A program made the translations under genes and the position numbers. Positions 9,401 through 23,866 of a DNA stretch of 64,000 bases are shown in pieces. The stretch's first letter is position 1. Each line of letters starts with the position of its first letter. The stretch covers positions 186,001 through 250,000 of the forward strand of contig NW_027478963.1 of the NCBI RefSeq assembly GCF_051014685.1, given 5' to 3'. Under the pieces are notes generated by a model. The model did no database searches. It worked only from the letters and a program-made list of their open reading frames with translations, and was not told the origin of the DNA. Source of the stretch: Ptiloglossa arizonensis. Lineage: Eukaryota > Arthropoda > Insecta > Hymenoptera > Colletidae.

Positions 9401-12400
9401 ACCGTTGTAACCGGGCGAGTTTCTACTTTCAGATGCAACAGAAATTATGCGGATTGGTCGATCCGTTCGCGAGATATGGCAGTTTGGATGTAAGAAACGC
9501 TCGAGAAACTCAAAATTTTCGCATTTTTGATGCTCGAAAAGAATAACTGGAACGGCCTAGGGGAAAACTACACATACCGTTGTAATCGGGCGAGTTTCTA
9601 CTTTCAGATGCAACAGAAATTTTGCGGATTGGTCAACCCGTTCGCGAGATGTGGCAGTTTGGAGGTAAGAAACGCTCGAGAAACTCAAAATTTTCGCAGT
9701 TCTGATGCTCGAAACGAATAACTAGAACGGCCTAGGGGAAAAGTACGCATACCGATGTAATCGGGCGAGTTTCTACTTTCAGATGCAACAGAAATTTTGG
9801 GGATTGGTCGATCCGTTCGCGAAATATGGCAGTTTGGAAGTAAGAAACGCTTGAGAAACTCAAAATTTTCGCAGTTCTGATGCTCGAAACGAATGACTAG
9901 AACGGCCTAGGGGAGAAGTACGCATACCGTTGTAATCGGGCGAGTTTCTTCTTTCAGATGCAACAGAAATTACGCGGATTGGTCTATCCGTTCGCGAGGT
10001 ATGGCAGTTTGGAGGTAAGAAACGCTTGAGGAACTCAAAATTTTCGCCCTTCTGATGCTCGAAACGATTAACTAGAACGGCCTAGGGGAAAACTACACCT
10101 ACCGTTGTAATCGGGCGAGTTTCTACTTTCAGATACAACAGAAATTTTGCGGATTGATCAATCCGTTCGCGAGATGTGGCCGTTTGGATGTAAGAAACGC
10201 TTGAGAAACTCAAAATTTTCGCAGTTCTGATGCTCGAAACGAATAACTAGAACGGCGTAGGGGAAAAGTGCGCATACCGTTGTAATCGGGAGAGTTTCTA
10301 CTTTCAAATGCAACAGAAATTTTGCGGATTGGTCGATCCGTTCGCGAGATATGGCAGTTTGGAAGTAAGAAACGCTTGGGAAACTCAAAATTTTTGCAGT
10401 TCTGATGCTCGAAACGAATGACTAGAACGGCCTAGGGGAGAAGTACGCATACCGTTGTAATCGGGCGAGTTTCTTCTTTCAGATGCAACAGAAATTACGC
10501 GGATTGGTCTATCCGTTCGCGAGGTATGGCAGTTTGGAGGTAAGAAACGCTTGAGGAACTCAAAATTTTCGCCCTTCTGATGCTCGAAACGATTAACTAG
10601 AACGGCCTAGGGGAAAACTACACCTACCGTTGTAATCGGGCGAGTTTCTACTTTCAGATGCAACAGAAATTTTGCGGATTGATCAATCCGTTCGCGCGAT
10701 GTGGCAGTTTGGAGGTAAGAAACGCTTGAGAAACTCAAAATTTCCGCTGTTCTGATGCTCGAAACGAATAACTGGAACGGCCTAGGGGAAAACTACACAT
10801 ACCGTTGTAATCGGGCGAGTTTCTACTTTCAGATGCAACAGAAATTTTGCGGATTGGTCAATCCGTTCGCGAGATGTGGCAGTTTGGAGGTAAGAAACGA
10901 TCGAGAAACTCAAAATTTTCGCAGTTCTGAAGCTCGAAACGAATAACTAGAACGGCCTAGGGGAAAAGTACGCATACCGATGTAATCGGGCGAGTTTCTA
11001 CTTTCAGATGCAACAGAAATTACGCGGATTGGTCAATCCGTTCGCGAGATATGGCAGTTTGGAGGTAAGAAACGCTTGAGAAACTCAAAATTTTCGCATT
11101 TCTGATGCTCGAAACGAATAACTAGAACAGCCTAGTGGAAAAGTACGCATACCGATGTAATCGGGCGAGTTTCTACTTTCAGATGCAACAGACATTTTGC
11201 GGATTGATCAATCCGTTCGCGAGATATGGCAGTTTGGAGATAAGAAACGCTTGAGAAACTCAAAATTTTCGCAGCTCTGATGCTCGAAACGAATAACTAG
11301 AACGGCCTAGGGGAAAAGTACGCATACCGATGTAATCGGGCGAGTTTCTACTTTCAGATGCAACAGAAATTTTGCGGAATGGTCGATCCATTCGCGAGAT
11401 ATGGCAGTTTGGAGGTAAGAAACGCTTGAGAAACTCAAAATTTTCGCATTTCTGATGCTCGAAACGAATAACTGGAACGGCCTAGGGGAAAACTACACCT
11501 ACCGTTGTAATCGGGCGAGTTTCTACTTTCAGATGCAACAGAAATTTTGCGGATTGATCAATCCGTTCGCGCGATGTGACAGTTTGGAGGTAAGAAACGC
11601 TTGAGAAACTCAAAATTTCCGCTGTTCTGATGCTCGAAACGAATAACTGGAACGGCCTAGTGGAAAAGTACGCATACCGTTGTAATCGGGCGAGTTTCTA
11701 CATTCAGATGCAACAGAAATTTTGCGGATCGGTCAATCCGTTCGCGAGATGTGGCAGTTTGGAGGTAAGAAACGCTCGAGAAACTCAAAATTTTCGCAGT
11801 TCTGATGCTCGAAACGAATAACTAGAACGGCGTAGGGGAAAAGTGCGCATACCGTTGGAATCGGGAGAGTTTCTACTTTCAAATGCAACAGAAATTTTGC
11901 GGATTGGTCAATCCGTTCGCGAGATATGGCAGTTTGGAGGTAAGAAACGCTTGGGAAACTCAAAATTTTCGCAGTTCTGATGCTCGAAACGAATAACTAG
12001 AACGGCCTAGGGGAAAAGTGCGCATACCGTTGTAATCGGGCGAGTTTCTACTTTCAGAAGCAACAGAAATTTTGCGGATTGGTCAATCCGTTCGCGAGAT
12101 ATGGCAGTTTGGAGGTAAGAAACGCTTGAGGAACTCAAAATTTTCGCCCTTCTGATGCTCGAAACGATTAACTAGAACGGACTTGGGGAAAACTACACCT
12201 ACCGTTGTAATCGGGCGAGTTTCTACTTTCAGATGCAACAGAAATTTTGCGGATTGATCAATCCGTTCGCGCGATGTGACAGTTTGGAGGTAAGAAACGC
12301 TTGAGAAACTCAAAATTTCCGCTGTTCTGATGCTCGAAACGAATAACTGGAACGGCCTAGGGGAAAACTACACATACCAGTGTAACCGGGCGAGTTTCTA

Positions 12401-12475
12401 CTTTCAGATGCAACAGAAATTTTGGGGATTGGTCAAGACGTTCGCGAGATATGGCAGTTTGGAGGTAAGAAACGC
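6410..12475 (+). repeat. 36-monomer higher-order unit, copy 2
   Basis: This is the second copy of 110-6175, offset by exactly 6300 bp with no net indel. Nested structure, private variants such as TCAAGACG near 12433, and the GCTCTGATGCTC change near 11274 are all preserved. Its right part (from ~10798) was reused in the following 13-mer duplication. Confidence 0.9.
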
Positions 12476-15449
12476 ATGAGAAACTCAAAATTTTCGCAGT
12501 TCTGATGCTCGAAACGAATGACTAGAACGGCCTAGGGGAGAAGTACGCATAGCGTTGTAATCGGGCGAGTTTCTACTTTCGGATGCAACAGAAATTACGC
12601 GGATTGGTCAATCCGTTCGCGAGGTATGGCAGTTTGGAGGTAAGAAACGCTTGAGGAACTCAAAATTTTCGCCCTTCTGATGCTCGAAACGATTAACTAG
12701 AACGGCCTTGGGGAAAACTACACCTACCGTTGTAATCGGGCGAGTTTCTACTTTCAGATGCAACAGAAATTTTGCGGATTGATCAATCCGTTCGCGCGAT
12801 GTGGCAGTTTGGAGGTAAGAAACGCTTGAGAAACTCAAAATTTCCGCTGTTCTGATGCTCAAAACGAATAACTGGAACGGCCTAGGGGAAAACTACACAT
12901 ACCGTTGTAACCGGGCGAGTTTCTACTTTCAGATGCAACAGAAATTATGCGGATTGGTCAATCCGTTCGCGAGATATGGCAGTTTGGAGGTAAGAAACGC
13001 TCGAGAAACTCAAAATTTTCGCATTTCTGATGCTCGAAACGAATAACTGGAACGGCCTAGGGGAAAACTACAGATACCGTTGTAATCGGGCGAGTTTCTA
13101 CTTTCAGATGCAACAGAAATTTTGCGGATTGGTCAATCCGTTCGCGAGATGTGGCAGTTTGGAGGTAAGAAACGATCGAGAAACTCAAAATTTTCGCAGT
13201 TCTGAAGCTCGAAACGAATAACTAGAACGGCCTAGGGGAAAAGTACGCATACCGATGTAATCGGGCGAGTTTCTACTTTCAGATGCAACAGAAATTACGC
13301 GGATTGGTCAATCCGTTCGCGAGATATGGCAGTTTGGAGGTAAGAAACGCTTGAGAAACTCAAAATTTTCGCATTTCTGATGCTCGAAACGAATAACTAG
13401 AACAGCCTAGTGGAAAAGTACGCATACCGATGTAATCGGGCGAGTTTCTACTTTCAGATGCAACAGACATTTTGCGGATTGATCAATCCGTTCGCGAGAT
13501 ATGGCAGTTTGGAGATAAGAAACGCTTGAGAAACTCAAAATTTTCGCAGCTCTGATGCTCGAAACGAATAACTAGAACGGCCTAGGGGAAAAGTACGCAT
13601 ACCGATGTAATCGGGCGAGTTTCTACTTTCAGATGCAACAGAAATTTTGCGGAATGGTCGATCCATTCGCGAGATATGGCAGTTTGGAGGTAAGAAACGC
13701 TTGAGAAACTCAAAATTTTCGCATTTCTGATGCTCGAAACGAATAACTGGAACGGCCTAGGGGAAAACTACACCTACCGTTGTAATCGGGCGAGTTTCTA
13801 CTTTCAGATGCAACAGAAATTTTGCGGATTGATCAATCCGTTCGCGCGATGTGACAGTTTGGAGGTAAGAAACGCTTGAGAAACTCAAAATTTCCGCTGT
13901 TCTGATGCTCGAAACGAATAACTGGAACGGCCTAGTGGAAAAGTACGCATACCGTTGTAATCGGGCGAGTTTCTACATTCAGATGCAACAGAAATTTTGC
14001 GGATCGGTCAATCCGTTCGCGAGATGTGGCAGTTTGGAGGTAAGAAACGATCGAGAAACTCAAAATTTTCGCAGTTCTGATGCTCGAAACGAATAACTAG
14101 AACGGCGTAGGGGAAAAGTGCGCATACCGTTGGAATCGGGAGAGTTTCTACTTTCAAATGCAACAGAAATTTTGCGGATTGGTCAATCCGTTCGCGAGAT
14201 ATGGCAGTTTGGAGGTAAGAAACGCTTGGGAAACTCAAAATTTTCGCAGTTCTGATGCTCGAAACGAATAACTAGAACGGCCTAGGGGAAAAGTGCGCAT
14301 ACCGTTGTAATCGGGCGAGTTTCTACTTTCAGAAGCAACAGAAATTTTGCGGATTGGTCAATCCGTTCGCGAGATATGGCAGTTTGGAGGTAAGAAACGC
14401 TTGAGGAACTCAAAATTTTCGCCCTTCTGATGCTCGAAACGATTAACTAGAACGGACTTGGGGAAAACTACACCTACCGTTGTAATCGGGCGAGTTTCTA
14501 CTTTCAGATGCAACAGAAATTTTGCGGATTGATCAATCCGTTCGCGCGATGTGACAGTTTGGAGGTAAGAAACGCTTGAGAAACTCAAAATTTCCGCTGT
14601 TCTGATGCTCGAAACGAATAACTGGAACGGCCTAGGGGAAAACTACACATACCAGTGTAACCGGGCGAGTTTCTACTTTCAGATGCAACAGAAATTTTGG
14701 GGATTGGTCAAGACGTTCGCGAGATATGGCAGTTTGGATGTAAGAAACGCATGAGAAACTCAAAATTTTCGCAGTTCTGATGCTCGAAACGAATGACTAG
14801 AACGGCCTAGGGGAGAAGTACGCATAGCGTTGTAATCGGGCGAGTTTCTACTTTCGGATGCAACAGAAATTACGCGGATTGGTCAATCCGTTCGCGAGGT
14901 ATGGCAGTTTGGAGGTAAGAAACGCTTGAGGAACTCAAAATTTTCGCCCTTCTGATGCTCGAAACGATTAACTAGAACGGCCTTGGGGAAAACTACACCT
15001 ACCGTTGTAATCGGGCGAGTTTCTACTTTCAGATGCAACAGAAATTTTGCGGATTGATCAATCCGTTCGCGCGATGTGGCAGTTTGGAGGTAAGAAACGC
15101 TTGAGAAACTCAAAATTTCCGCTGTTCTGATGCTCAAAACGAATAACTGGAACGGCCTAGGGGAAAACTACACATACCGTTGTAACCGGGCGAGTTTCTA
15201 CTTTCAGATGCAACAGAAATTATGCGGATTGGTCAATCCGTTCGCGAGATATGGCAGTTTGGAGGTAAGAAACGCTCGAGAAACTCAAAATTTTCGCATT
15301 TCTGATGCTCGAAACGAATAACTGGAACGGCCTAGGGGAAAACTACAGATACCGTTGTAATCGGGCGAGTTTCTACTTTCAGATGCAACAGAAATTTTGC
15401 GGATTGGTCAATCCGTTCGCGAGATGTGGCAGTTTGGAGGTAAGAAACG
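10798..15449 (+). repeat. 13-monomer (2275 bp) tandem duplication
   Basis: Bases ~10798-13174 match ~13073-15449 at +2275 bp (13 x 175). The left limit is set by CACAT/CAGAT at 10797/13072 and the right limit by GATCGAG/GCTCGAG at 13175/15450. Internal differences include 11775 C versus 14050 A, and GGAGG versus GGATG near 12464/14739. Copy 1 overlaps the tail of the second 36-mer, so this duplication most likely came after, or rode on, the 36-mer expansion. Confidence 0.87.
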
Positions 15450-17804
15450 CTCGAGAAACTCAAAATTTTCGCAGTTCTGATGCTCGAAACGAATAACTAG
15501 AACGGCCTAGGGGAAAAGTACGCATACCGATGTAATCGGGCGAGTTTCTACTTTCAGATGCAACAGAAATTTTGCGGATTGGTCAATCCGTTCGCGAGAT
15601 ATGGCAGTTTGGAAGTAAGAAACGCTTGAGAAACTCAAAATTTTCGCAGTTCTGATGCTCGAAACGATTGACTAGAACGGCCTAGGGGAGAAGTACGTAT
15701 ACCGTTGTAATCGGGCGAGTTTCTACTTTCAGATGCAACAGAAATTTTGCGGATTGTTCAATCCGTTCGCGAGATATGGCAGTTTGGAGGTAAGAAACGC
15801 TTGAGAAACTCAAAATTTTCGCAGTTCTGATGCTCGAAACGAATGACTAGAACGGCCTAGGGGAGAAGTACGCATACCGTTGTAATCGGGCGAGTTCCTT
15901 CTTTCAGATGCAACAGAAATTACGCGGATTGGTCTATCCGTTCGCGAGAAATGGCAGTTTGGAGGTAAGAAACGCTTGAGGAACTCAACATTTTCGCCCT
16001 TCTGATGCTCGAAACGATTAACTAGAACGGCCTAGGGGAAAACTACACCTACCGTTGTAATCGGGCGAGTTTCTACTTTCAGTTGCAACAGAAATTTTGC
16101 GGATTGATCAATCCGTTCGCGCGATGTGGCAGTTTGGAGGTAAGAAACGCTTGAGAAACTCAAAATTTCCGCTGTTCTGATGCTCGAAACGAATAACTAG
16201 AACGGCCTAGGGGAAAAGTACGCATACCGATGTAATCGGGCGAGTTTCTACTTTCAGATGCAACAGAAATTTTGCGGATTGGTCAATCCGTTCGCGAGAT
16301 GTGGCAGTTTGGAGGTAAGAAACGCTCGAGAAACTCAAAATTTTCGCAGTTCTGATGCTCGAAACGAATAACTAGAACGGCCTAGGGGAAGAGTACGCAT
16401 ACCGATGTAATCGGGCGAGTTTCTACTTTCAGATGCAACAGAAATTTTGCGGATTGGTCAATCCGTTCGCTAGATGTGGCAGTTTGGAGGTAAGAAACGC
16501 TCGAGAAACTCAAAATTTTCGCAGTTCTGATGCTCGAAACGAATAACTAGAACGGCCTAGGGGAAAAGTACGCATACCGATGTAATCGGGCGAGTTTCTA
16601 CTTTCAGATGCAACAGAAATTACGCGGATTGGTCAATCCGTTCGCGAGATATGGCAGTTTGGAGGTAAGAAACGCTTGAGGAACTCAAAATTTTCGCATT
16701 TCTGATGCTCTAAACGAATAACTAGAACAGCCTAGTGGAAAAGTACGCATACCGATGTAATCGGGCGAGTTTCTACTTTCAGATGCAACAGACATTTTGC
16801 GGATTGATCAATCCGTTCGCGAGATATGGCAGTTTGGAGATAAGAAACGCTTGAGAAACTCAAAATTTTCGCAGTTCTGATGCTCGAAACGAATAACTAG
16901 GACGGCCTAGGGAAAAAGTACGCATACCGATGTAATCGGGCGAGTTTCTACTTTCAGATGCAACAGAAATTTTGCGGATTGGTCGATCCATTCGCGAGAT
17001 ATGGCAGTTTGGAGGTAAGAAACGCTAGAGAAACTCAAAATTTTCGCAGTTCTGATGCTCGAAACGAATGAATAGAACGGCCGAGGGGAGAAGTACGCAT
17101 ACCGTTGTAATCGGGCGAGTTTCTACTTTCAGATGCAACAGAAATTTTGCGGATCGGTCAATCCGTTCGCGAGATGTGGCAGTTTGGAGGTAAGAAACGC
17201 TCGAGAAACTCAAAGTTTTCGCAGTTCTGATGCTCGAAAAGAATAACTAGAACGGACTAGGGGAAAAGTACGCATACCGATGTAATCGGGCGAGTTTCTA
17301 CTTTCAGATGCAACAGAAATTTTGCGGATTGGTCGATCCGTTCGCGAGATATGGCAGTTTGGAAGTAAGAAACGCTTGGGAAACTCAAAATTTTTGCAGT
17401 TCTGATGCTCGAAACGAATGACTAGAACGGCCTAGGGGAGAAGTACGCATACCGTTGTAATCGGGCGAGTTTCTACTTTCAGAAGCAACAGAAATTTTGC
17501 GGATTGGTCAATCCGTTCGCGAGATATGGCAGTTTGGAGGTAAGAAACGCTTGAGGAACTCAAAATTTTCGCCCTTCTGATGCTCGAAACGATTAACTAG
17601 AACGGACTTGGGGAAAACTACACCTACCGTTGTAATCGGGCGAGTTTCTACTTTCAGATGCAACAGAAATTTTGCGGATTGATCAATCCGTTCGCGCGAT
17701 GTGACAGTTTGGAGGTAAGAAACGCTTGAGAAACTCAAAATTTCCGCTGTTCTGATGCTCGAAACGAATAACTGGAACGGCCTAGGGGAAAACTACACAT
17801 ACCG
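15450..17804 (+). repeat. Satellite units without a detected long-range partner
   Basis: About 13.5 monomers keep perfect 175 bp register but do not match another segment over kilobases by eye. Both sequence domains are represented. Units near 15.7 kb resemble those at 46.8 kb (GGATTGTTCAATCC form). Units near 16.7-17.0 kb already carry B-domain markers (GGAGATAAG, GGACGGCC, AACGCTAGAG). The CAAAGTTTTC marker first appears at ~17211. This is the transition between the two monomer populations. Confidence 0.7.
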
Positions 17805-20800
17805 TTGTAATCGGGCGAGTTTCTACTTTCAGATGCAACAGAAATTTTGCGGATTGGTCGATCCGTTCGCGAGATATGGCAGTTTGGAAGTAAGAAACGC
17901 TTGGGAAACTCAAAATTTTTGCAGTTCTGATGCTCGAAACGAATGACTAGAACGGCCTAGGGGAGAAGTACGCATACCGTTGTAATCGGGCGAGTTTCTT
18001 CTTTCAGATGCAACAGAAATAACGCCGATTGGTCTATCAGTTCGCGAGGTATGGCAGTTTGGAGGTAAGAAACGCTTGAGGAACTCAAAATTTTCGCTGT
18101 TCTGATGCTCGAAACGAATAACTGGAACGGCCTAGGGGAAAACTACACATACCGTTGTAATCGGGCGAGTTTCTACTTTCAGATGCAACAGAAATTTTGA
18201 GGATTGGTCAATCCGTTCGCGAGATGTGGCAGTTTGGAGGTAAGAAACGCTCGAGAAACTCAAAATTTTCGCAGTTCTGATGCTCGAAACCAATAACTAG
18301 AACGGCCTAGTGGAAAGGTACGCATACCGATGTAATCGGGCGAGTTTCTACTTTCAGATGCAACAGAAATTACGCGGATTGGTCAATCCGTTCGCGAGAT
18401 ATGGCAGTTTGGAGGTAAGAAACGCTTGAGGACCTCAAAATTTTCGCATTTCTGATGCTCGAAACGAATAACTAGAACAGCCTAGTGGAAAAGTACGCAT
18501 ACCGATGTAATCGGGCGAGTTTCTACTTTCAGATGCAACAGAAATTTTGCGGATTGGTCGATCCATTCGCGAGATATGGCAGTTTGGAGGTAAGAAACGC
18601 TTGAGAAACTCAAAATTTTCGCATTTCTGATGCTCGAAACGAATAACTGGAACGGCCTAGGGGAAAACTACACATACCGTTGTAATCGGGCGAGTTTCTA
18701 CATTCAGATGCAACAGAAATTTTGCGGATCGGTCAATCCGTTCGCGAGATGTGGCAGTTTGGAGGTAAGAAACGCTCGAGAAACTCAAAATTTTCGCAGT
18801 TCTGATGCTCGAAACGAATAACTAGAACGGCGTAGGGGAAAAGTGCGCATACCGTTGTAATCGGGAGAGTTTCTACTTTCAAATGCAACAGAAATTTTGC
18901 GGATTGGTCAATCCGTTCGCGAGATATGGCAGTTTGGAGGTAAGAAACGCTTGGGAAACTCAAAATTTTCGCAGTTCTGATGCTCGAAACGAATAACTAG
19001 AACGGCCTAGGGGAAAAGTGCGCATACCGTTGTAATTGGGCGAGTTTCTACTTTCAGAAGCAACAGAAATTTTGCGGATTGGTCAATCCGTTCGCGAGAT
19101 ATGGCAGTTTGGAGGTAAGAAACGCTTGAGGAACTCAAAATTTTCGCCCTTCTGATGCTCGAAACGATTAACTAGAACGGCCTTGGGGAAAACTACACCT
19201 ACCGTTGTAATCGGGCGAGTTTCTACTTTCAGATGCAACAGAAATTTTGCGGATTGATCAATCCGTTCGCGCGATGTGGCAGTTTGGAGGTAAGAAACGC
19301 TTGAGAAACTCAAAATTTCCGCTGTTCTGATGCTCGAAACGAATAACTGGAACGGCCTAGGGGAAAACTACACATACCAGTGTAACCGGGCGAGTTTCTA
19401 CTTTCAGATGCAACAGAAATTTTGCGGATTGGTCAAGACGTTCGCGAGATATGGCAGTTTGGAGGTAAGAAACGCATGAGAAACTCAAAATTTTCGCAGT
19501 TCTGATGCTCGAAACGAATGAATAGAACGGCCGAGGGGAGAAGTACGCATACCGTTGTAATCGGGCGAGTTTCTACTTTCGGATGCAACAGAAATTACGC
19601 GGATTGGTCAATCCGTTCGCAAGGTATGGCAGTTTGGAGGTAAGAAACGCTCGAGAAACTCAAAGTTTTCGCAGTTCTGATGCTCGAAAAGAATAACTAG
19701 AACGGACTAGGGGAAAAGTACGCATACCGATGTAATCGGGCGAGTTTCTACTTTCAGATGCAACAGAAATTTTGCGGATTGGTCGATCCGTTCGTGAGAT
19801 ATGGCAGTTTGGAAGTAAGAAACGCTTGGGAAACTCAAAATTTTTGCAGTTCTGATGCTCGAAACGAATGACTAGAACGGCCTAGGGGAGAAGTACGCAT
19901 ACCGTTGTAATCGGGCGAGTTTCTTCTTTCAGATGCAACAGAAATAACGCGGATTTGTCTATCCGTTCGCGAGGTATGGCAGTTTGGAGGTAAGAAACGC
20001 TTGAGGAACTCAAAATTTTCGCTGTTCTGATGCTCGAAACGAATAACTGGAACGGCCTAGGGGAAAACTACACATACCGTTGTAATCGGGCGAGTTTCTA
20101 CTTTCAGATGCAACAGCAATTTTGCGGATTGGTCAATCCGTTCGCAAGGTATGGCAGTTTGGAGGTAAGAAACGCTTGAGGAACTCAAAATTTTCGCCCT
20201 TCTGATGCTCGAAACGATTAACTAGAACGGCCTTGGGGAGCAGTACGTATACCGTTGTAATCGGGCGAGTTTCTACTTTCAGATGCAACAGAAATTTTGC
20301 GGATTGATCAATCCGTTCGCGCGATGTGGCAGTTTGGAGGTAAGAAACGCTTGAGATACTCAAAATTTCCGCTGTTCTGATGCTCGAAACGAATAACTGG
20401 AACGGCCTAGGGGAAAAGTACGCATACCGATGTAATCGGGCGAGTTTCTACTTTCAGATGCAACAGACATTTTGCGGATTGATCAATCCGTTCGCGAGAT
20501 ATGGCAGTTTGGAGATAAGAAACGCTTGAGAAACTCAAAATTTTCGCAGTTCTGATGCTCGAAACGAATAACTAGGACGGCCTAGGGAAAAAGTACGCAT
20601 ACCGATGTAATCGGGCGAGTTTCTACTTTCAGATGCAACAGAAATTTTGCGGATTGGTCGATCCATTCGCGAGATATGGCAGTTTGGAGGTAAGAAACGC
20701 TAGAGAAACTCAAAATTTTCGCATTTCTGATGCTCGAAACGAATAACTGGAACGGCCTAGGGGAAAACTACACATACCGTTGTAATCGGGCGAGTTTCTA

Positions 20801-23294
20801 CTTTCAGATGCAACAGAAATTTTGCGGATCGGTCAATCCGTTCGCGAGATGTGGCAGTTTGGAGGTAAGAAACGCTCGAGAAACTCAAAGTTTTCGCAGT
20901 TCTGATGCTCGAAAAGAATAACTAGAACGGACTAGGGGAAAAGTACGCATACCGATGTAATCGGGCGAGTTTCTACTTTCAGATGCAACAGAAATTTTGC
21001 GGATTGGTCGATCCGTTCGCGAGATATGGCAGTTTGGAAGTAAGAAACGCTTGGGAAACTCAAAATTTTTGCAGTTCTGATGCTCGAAACGAATGACTAG
21101 AACGGCCTAGGGGAGAAGTACGCATACCGTTGTAATCGGGCGAGTTTCTTCTTTCAGATGCAACAGAAATAACGCCGATTGGTCTATCCGTTCGCGAGGT
21201 ATGGCAGTTTGGAGGTAAGAAACGCTTGAGGAACTCAAAATTTTCGCTGTTCTGATGCTCGAAACGAATAACTGGAACGGCCTAGGGGAAAACTACACAT
21301 ACCGTTGTAATCGGGCGAGTTTCTACTTTCAGATGCAACAGAAATTTTGCGGATTGGTCAATCCGTTCGCGAGATGTGGCAGTTTGGAGGTAAGAAACGC
21401 TCGAGAAACTCAAAATTTTCGCAGTTCTGATGCTCGAAACCAATAACTAGAACGGCCTAGTGGAAAGGTACGCATACCGATGTAATCGGGCGAGTTTCTA
21501 CTTTCAGATGCAACAGAAATTACGCGGATTGGTCAATCCGTTCGCGAGATATGGCAGTTTGGAGGTAAGAAACGCTTGAGGACCTCAAAATTTTCGCATT
21601 TCTGATGCTCGAAACGAATAACTAGAACAGCCTAGTGGAAAAGTACGCATACCGATGTAATCGGGCGAGTTTCTACTTTCAGATGCAACAGAAATTTTGC
21701 GGATTGGTCGATCCATTCGCGAGATATGGCAGTTTGGAGGTAAGAAACGCTTGAGAAACTCAAAATTTTCGCATTTCTGATGCTCGAAACGAATAACTGG
21801 AACGGCCTAGGGGAAAACTACACATACCGTTGTAATCGGGCGAGTTTCTACATTCAGATGCAACAGAAATTTTGCGGATCGGTCAATCCGTTCGCGAGAT
21901 GTGGCAGTTTGGAGGTAAGAAACGCTCGAGAAACTCAAAATTTTCGCAGTTCTGATGCTCGAAACGAATAACTAGAACGGCGTAGGGGAAAAGTGCGCAT
22001 ACCGTTGTAATCGGGAGAGTTTCTACTTTCAAATGCAACAGAAATTTTGCGGATTGGTCAATCCGTTCGCGAGATATGGCAGTTTGGAGGTAAGAAACGC
22101 TTGGGAAACTCAAAATTTTCGCAGTTCTGATGCTCGAAACGAATAACTAGAACGGCCTAGGGGAAAAGTGCGCATACCGTTGTAATCGGGCGAGTTTCTA
22201 CTTTCAGAAGCAACAGAAATTTTGCGGATTGGTCAATCCGTTCGCGAGATATGGCAGTTTGGAGGTAAGAAACGCTTGAGGAACTCAAAATTTTCGCCCT
22301 TCTGATGCTCGAAACGATTAACTAGAACGGCCTTGGGGAAAACTACACCTACCGTTGTAATCGGGCGAGTTTCTACTTTCAGATGCAACAGAAATTTTGC
22401 GGATTGATCAATCCGTTCGCGCGATGTGGCAGTTTGGAGGTAAGAAACGCTTGAGAAACTCAAAATTTCCGCTGTTCTGATGCTCGAAACGAATAACTGG
22501 AACGGCCTAGGGGAAAACTACACATACCAGTGTAACCGGGCGAGTTTCTACTTTCAGATGCAACAGAAATTTTGCGGATTGGTCAAGACGTTCGCGAGAT
22601 ATGGCAGTTTGGAGGTAAGAAACGCATGAGAAACTCAAAATTTTCGCAGTTCTGATGCTCGAAACGAATGAATAGAACGGCCGAGGGGAGAAGTACGCAT
22701 ACCGTTGTAATCGGGCGAGTTTCTACTTTCGGATGCAACAGAAATTACGCGGATTGGTCAATCCGTTCGCAAGGTATGGCAGTTTGGAGGTAAGAAACGC
22801 TCGAGAAACTCAAAGTTTTCGCAGTTCTGATGCTCGAAAAGAATAACTAGAACGGACTAGGGGAAAAGTACGCATACCGATGTAATCGGGCGAGTTTCTA
22901 CTTTCAGATGCAACAGAAATTTTGCGGATTGGTCGATCCGTTCGCGAGATATGGCAGTTTGGAAGTAAGAAACGCTTGGGAAACTCAAAATTTTTGCAGT
23001 TCTGATGCTCGAAACGAATGACTAGAACGGCCTAGGGGAGAAGTACGCATACCGTTGTAATCGGGCGAGTTTCTTCTTTCAGATGCAACAGAAATAACGC
23101 GGATTTGTCTATCCGTTCGCGAGGTATGGCAGTTTGGAGGTAAGAAACGCTAGAGGAACTCAAAATTTTCGCTGTTCTGATGCTCGTAACGAATAACTGG
23201 AACGGCCTAGGGGAAAACTACACATACCGTTGTAATCGGGCGAGTTTCTACTTTCAGATGCAACAGAAATTTTGCGGATTGGTCAATCCGTTCG
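17805..23294 (+). repeat. 18-monomer (3150 bp) spaced duplication
   Basis: Bases ~17805-20144 match ~20955-23294 at +3150 bp (18 x 175). Both copies carry the unusual AACGCCGATT, CATTCAG, TCAAGACG and CGAGGGGAG variants in the same order. Differences include 18039 A/C, TTTTGA at 18196-18201 versus TTTTGC at 21346-21351, and TTCGTGAG near 19794 versus TTCGCGAG near 22944. The middle part, 20145-20954, is the recurring GAGATACTC module and belongs with similar blocks at 31.9-43 kb and 53.4 kb. Confidence 0.83.
20351..20950 (+). repeat. Recurrent multi-monomer module marked by GAGATACTC (first of 8)
   Basis: A fixed run of monomer types begins with TTGAGATACTC plus TTTCCGCTGTT. It continues with a GACATTTTG unit, a GGAGATAAG unit, a GGACGGCCTAGGGAAAAAG unit and an AACGCTAGAG unit. 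The leading marker occurs near 20351, 31901, 33651, 36451, 38201, 40301, 42921 and 53421. A partial version without the leading marker lies near 16780-17030. The module is a useful anchor for following how blocks were copied in the B domain. Confidence 0.8.
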
Positions 23295-23866
23295 CGAGAT
23301 GTGGCAGTTTGGAGGTAAGAAACGCTCGAGAAACTCAAAATTTTCGCAGTTCTGATGCTCGAAACGAATAACTAGAACGGCCTAGGGGAAAAGTACGCAT
23401 ACCGATGTAATCGGGCGAGTTTCTACTTTCAGATGCAACAGAAATTACGCGGATTGGTCAATCCGTTCGCGAGATATGGCAGTTTGGAGGTAAGAAACGC
23501 TTGAGGAACTCAAAATCTTCGCATTTCTGATGCTCGAAACGAATAACTAGAACAGCCTAGTGGAAAAGTACGCATACCGATGTAATCGGGCGAGTTTCTA
23601 CTTTCAGATGCAACAGACATTTTGCGGATTGATCAATCCGTTCGCGAGATATGGCAGTTTGGAGATAAGAAACGCTTGAGAAACTCAAAATTTTCGCAGT
23701 TCTGATGCTCGAAACGAATAACTAGAACGGCCTAGGGGAAAAGTACGCATACCGATGTAATCGGGCGAGTTTCTACTTTCAGATGCAACAGAAATTTTGC
23801 GGATTGGTCGATCCATTCGCGAGATATGGCAGTTTGGAGGTAAGAAACGCTTGAGAAACTCAAAAT

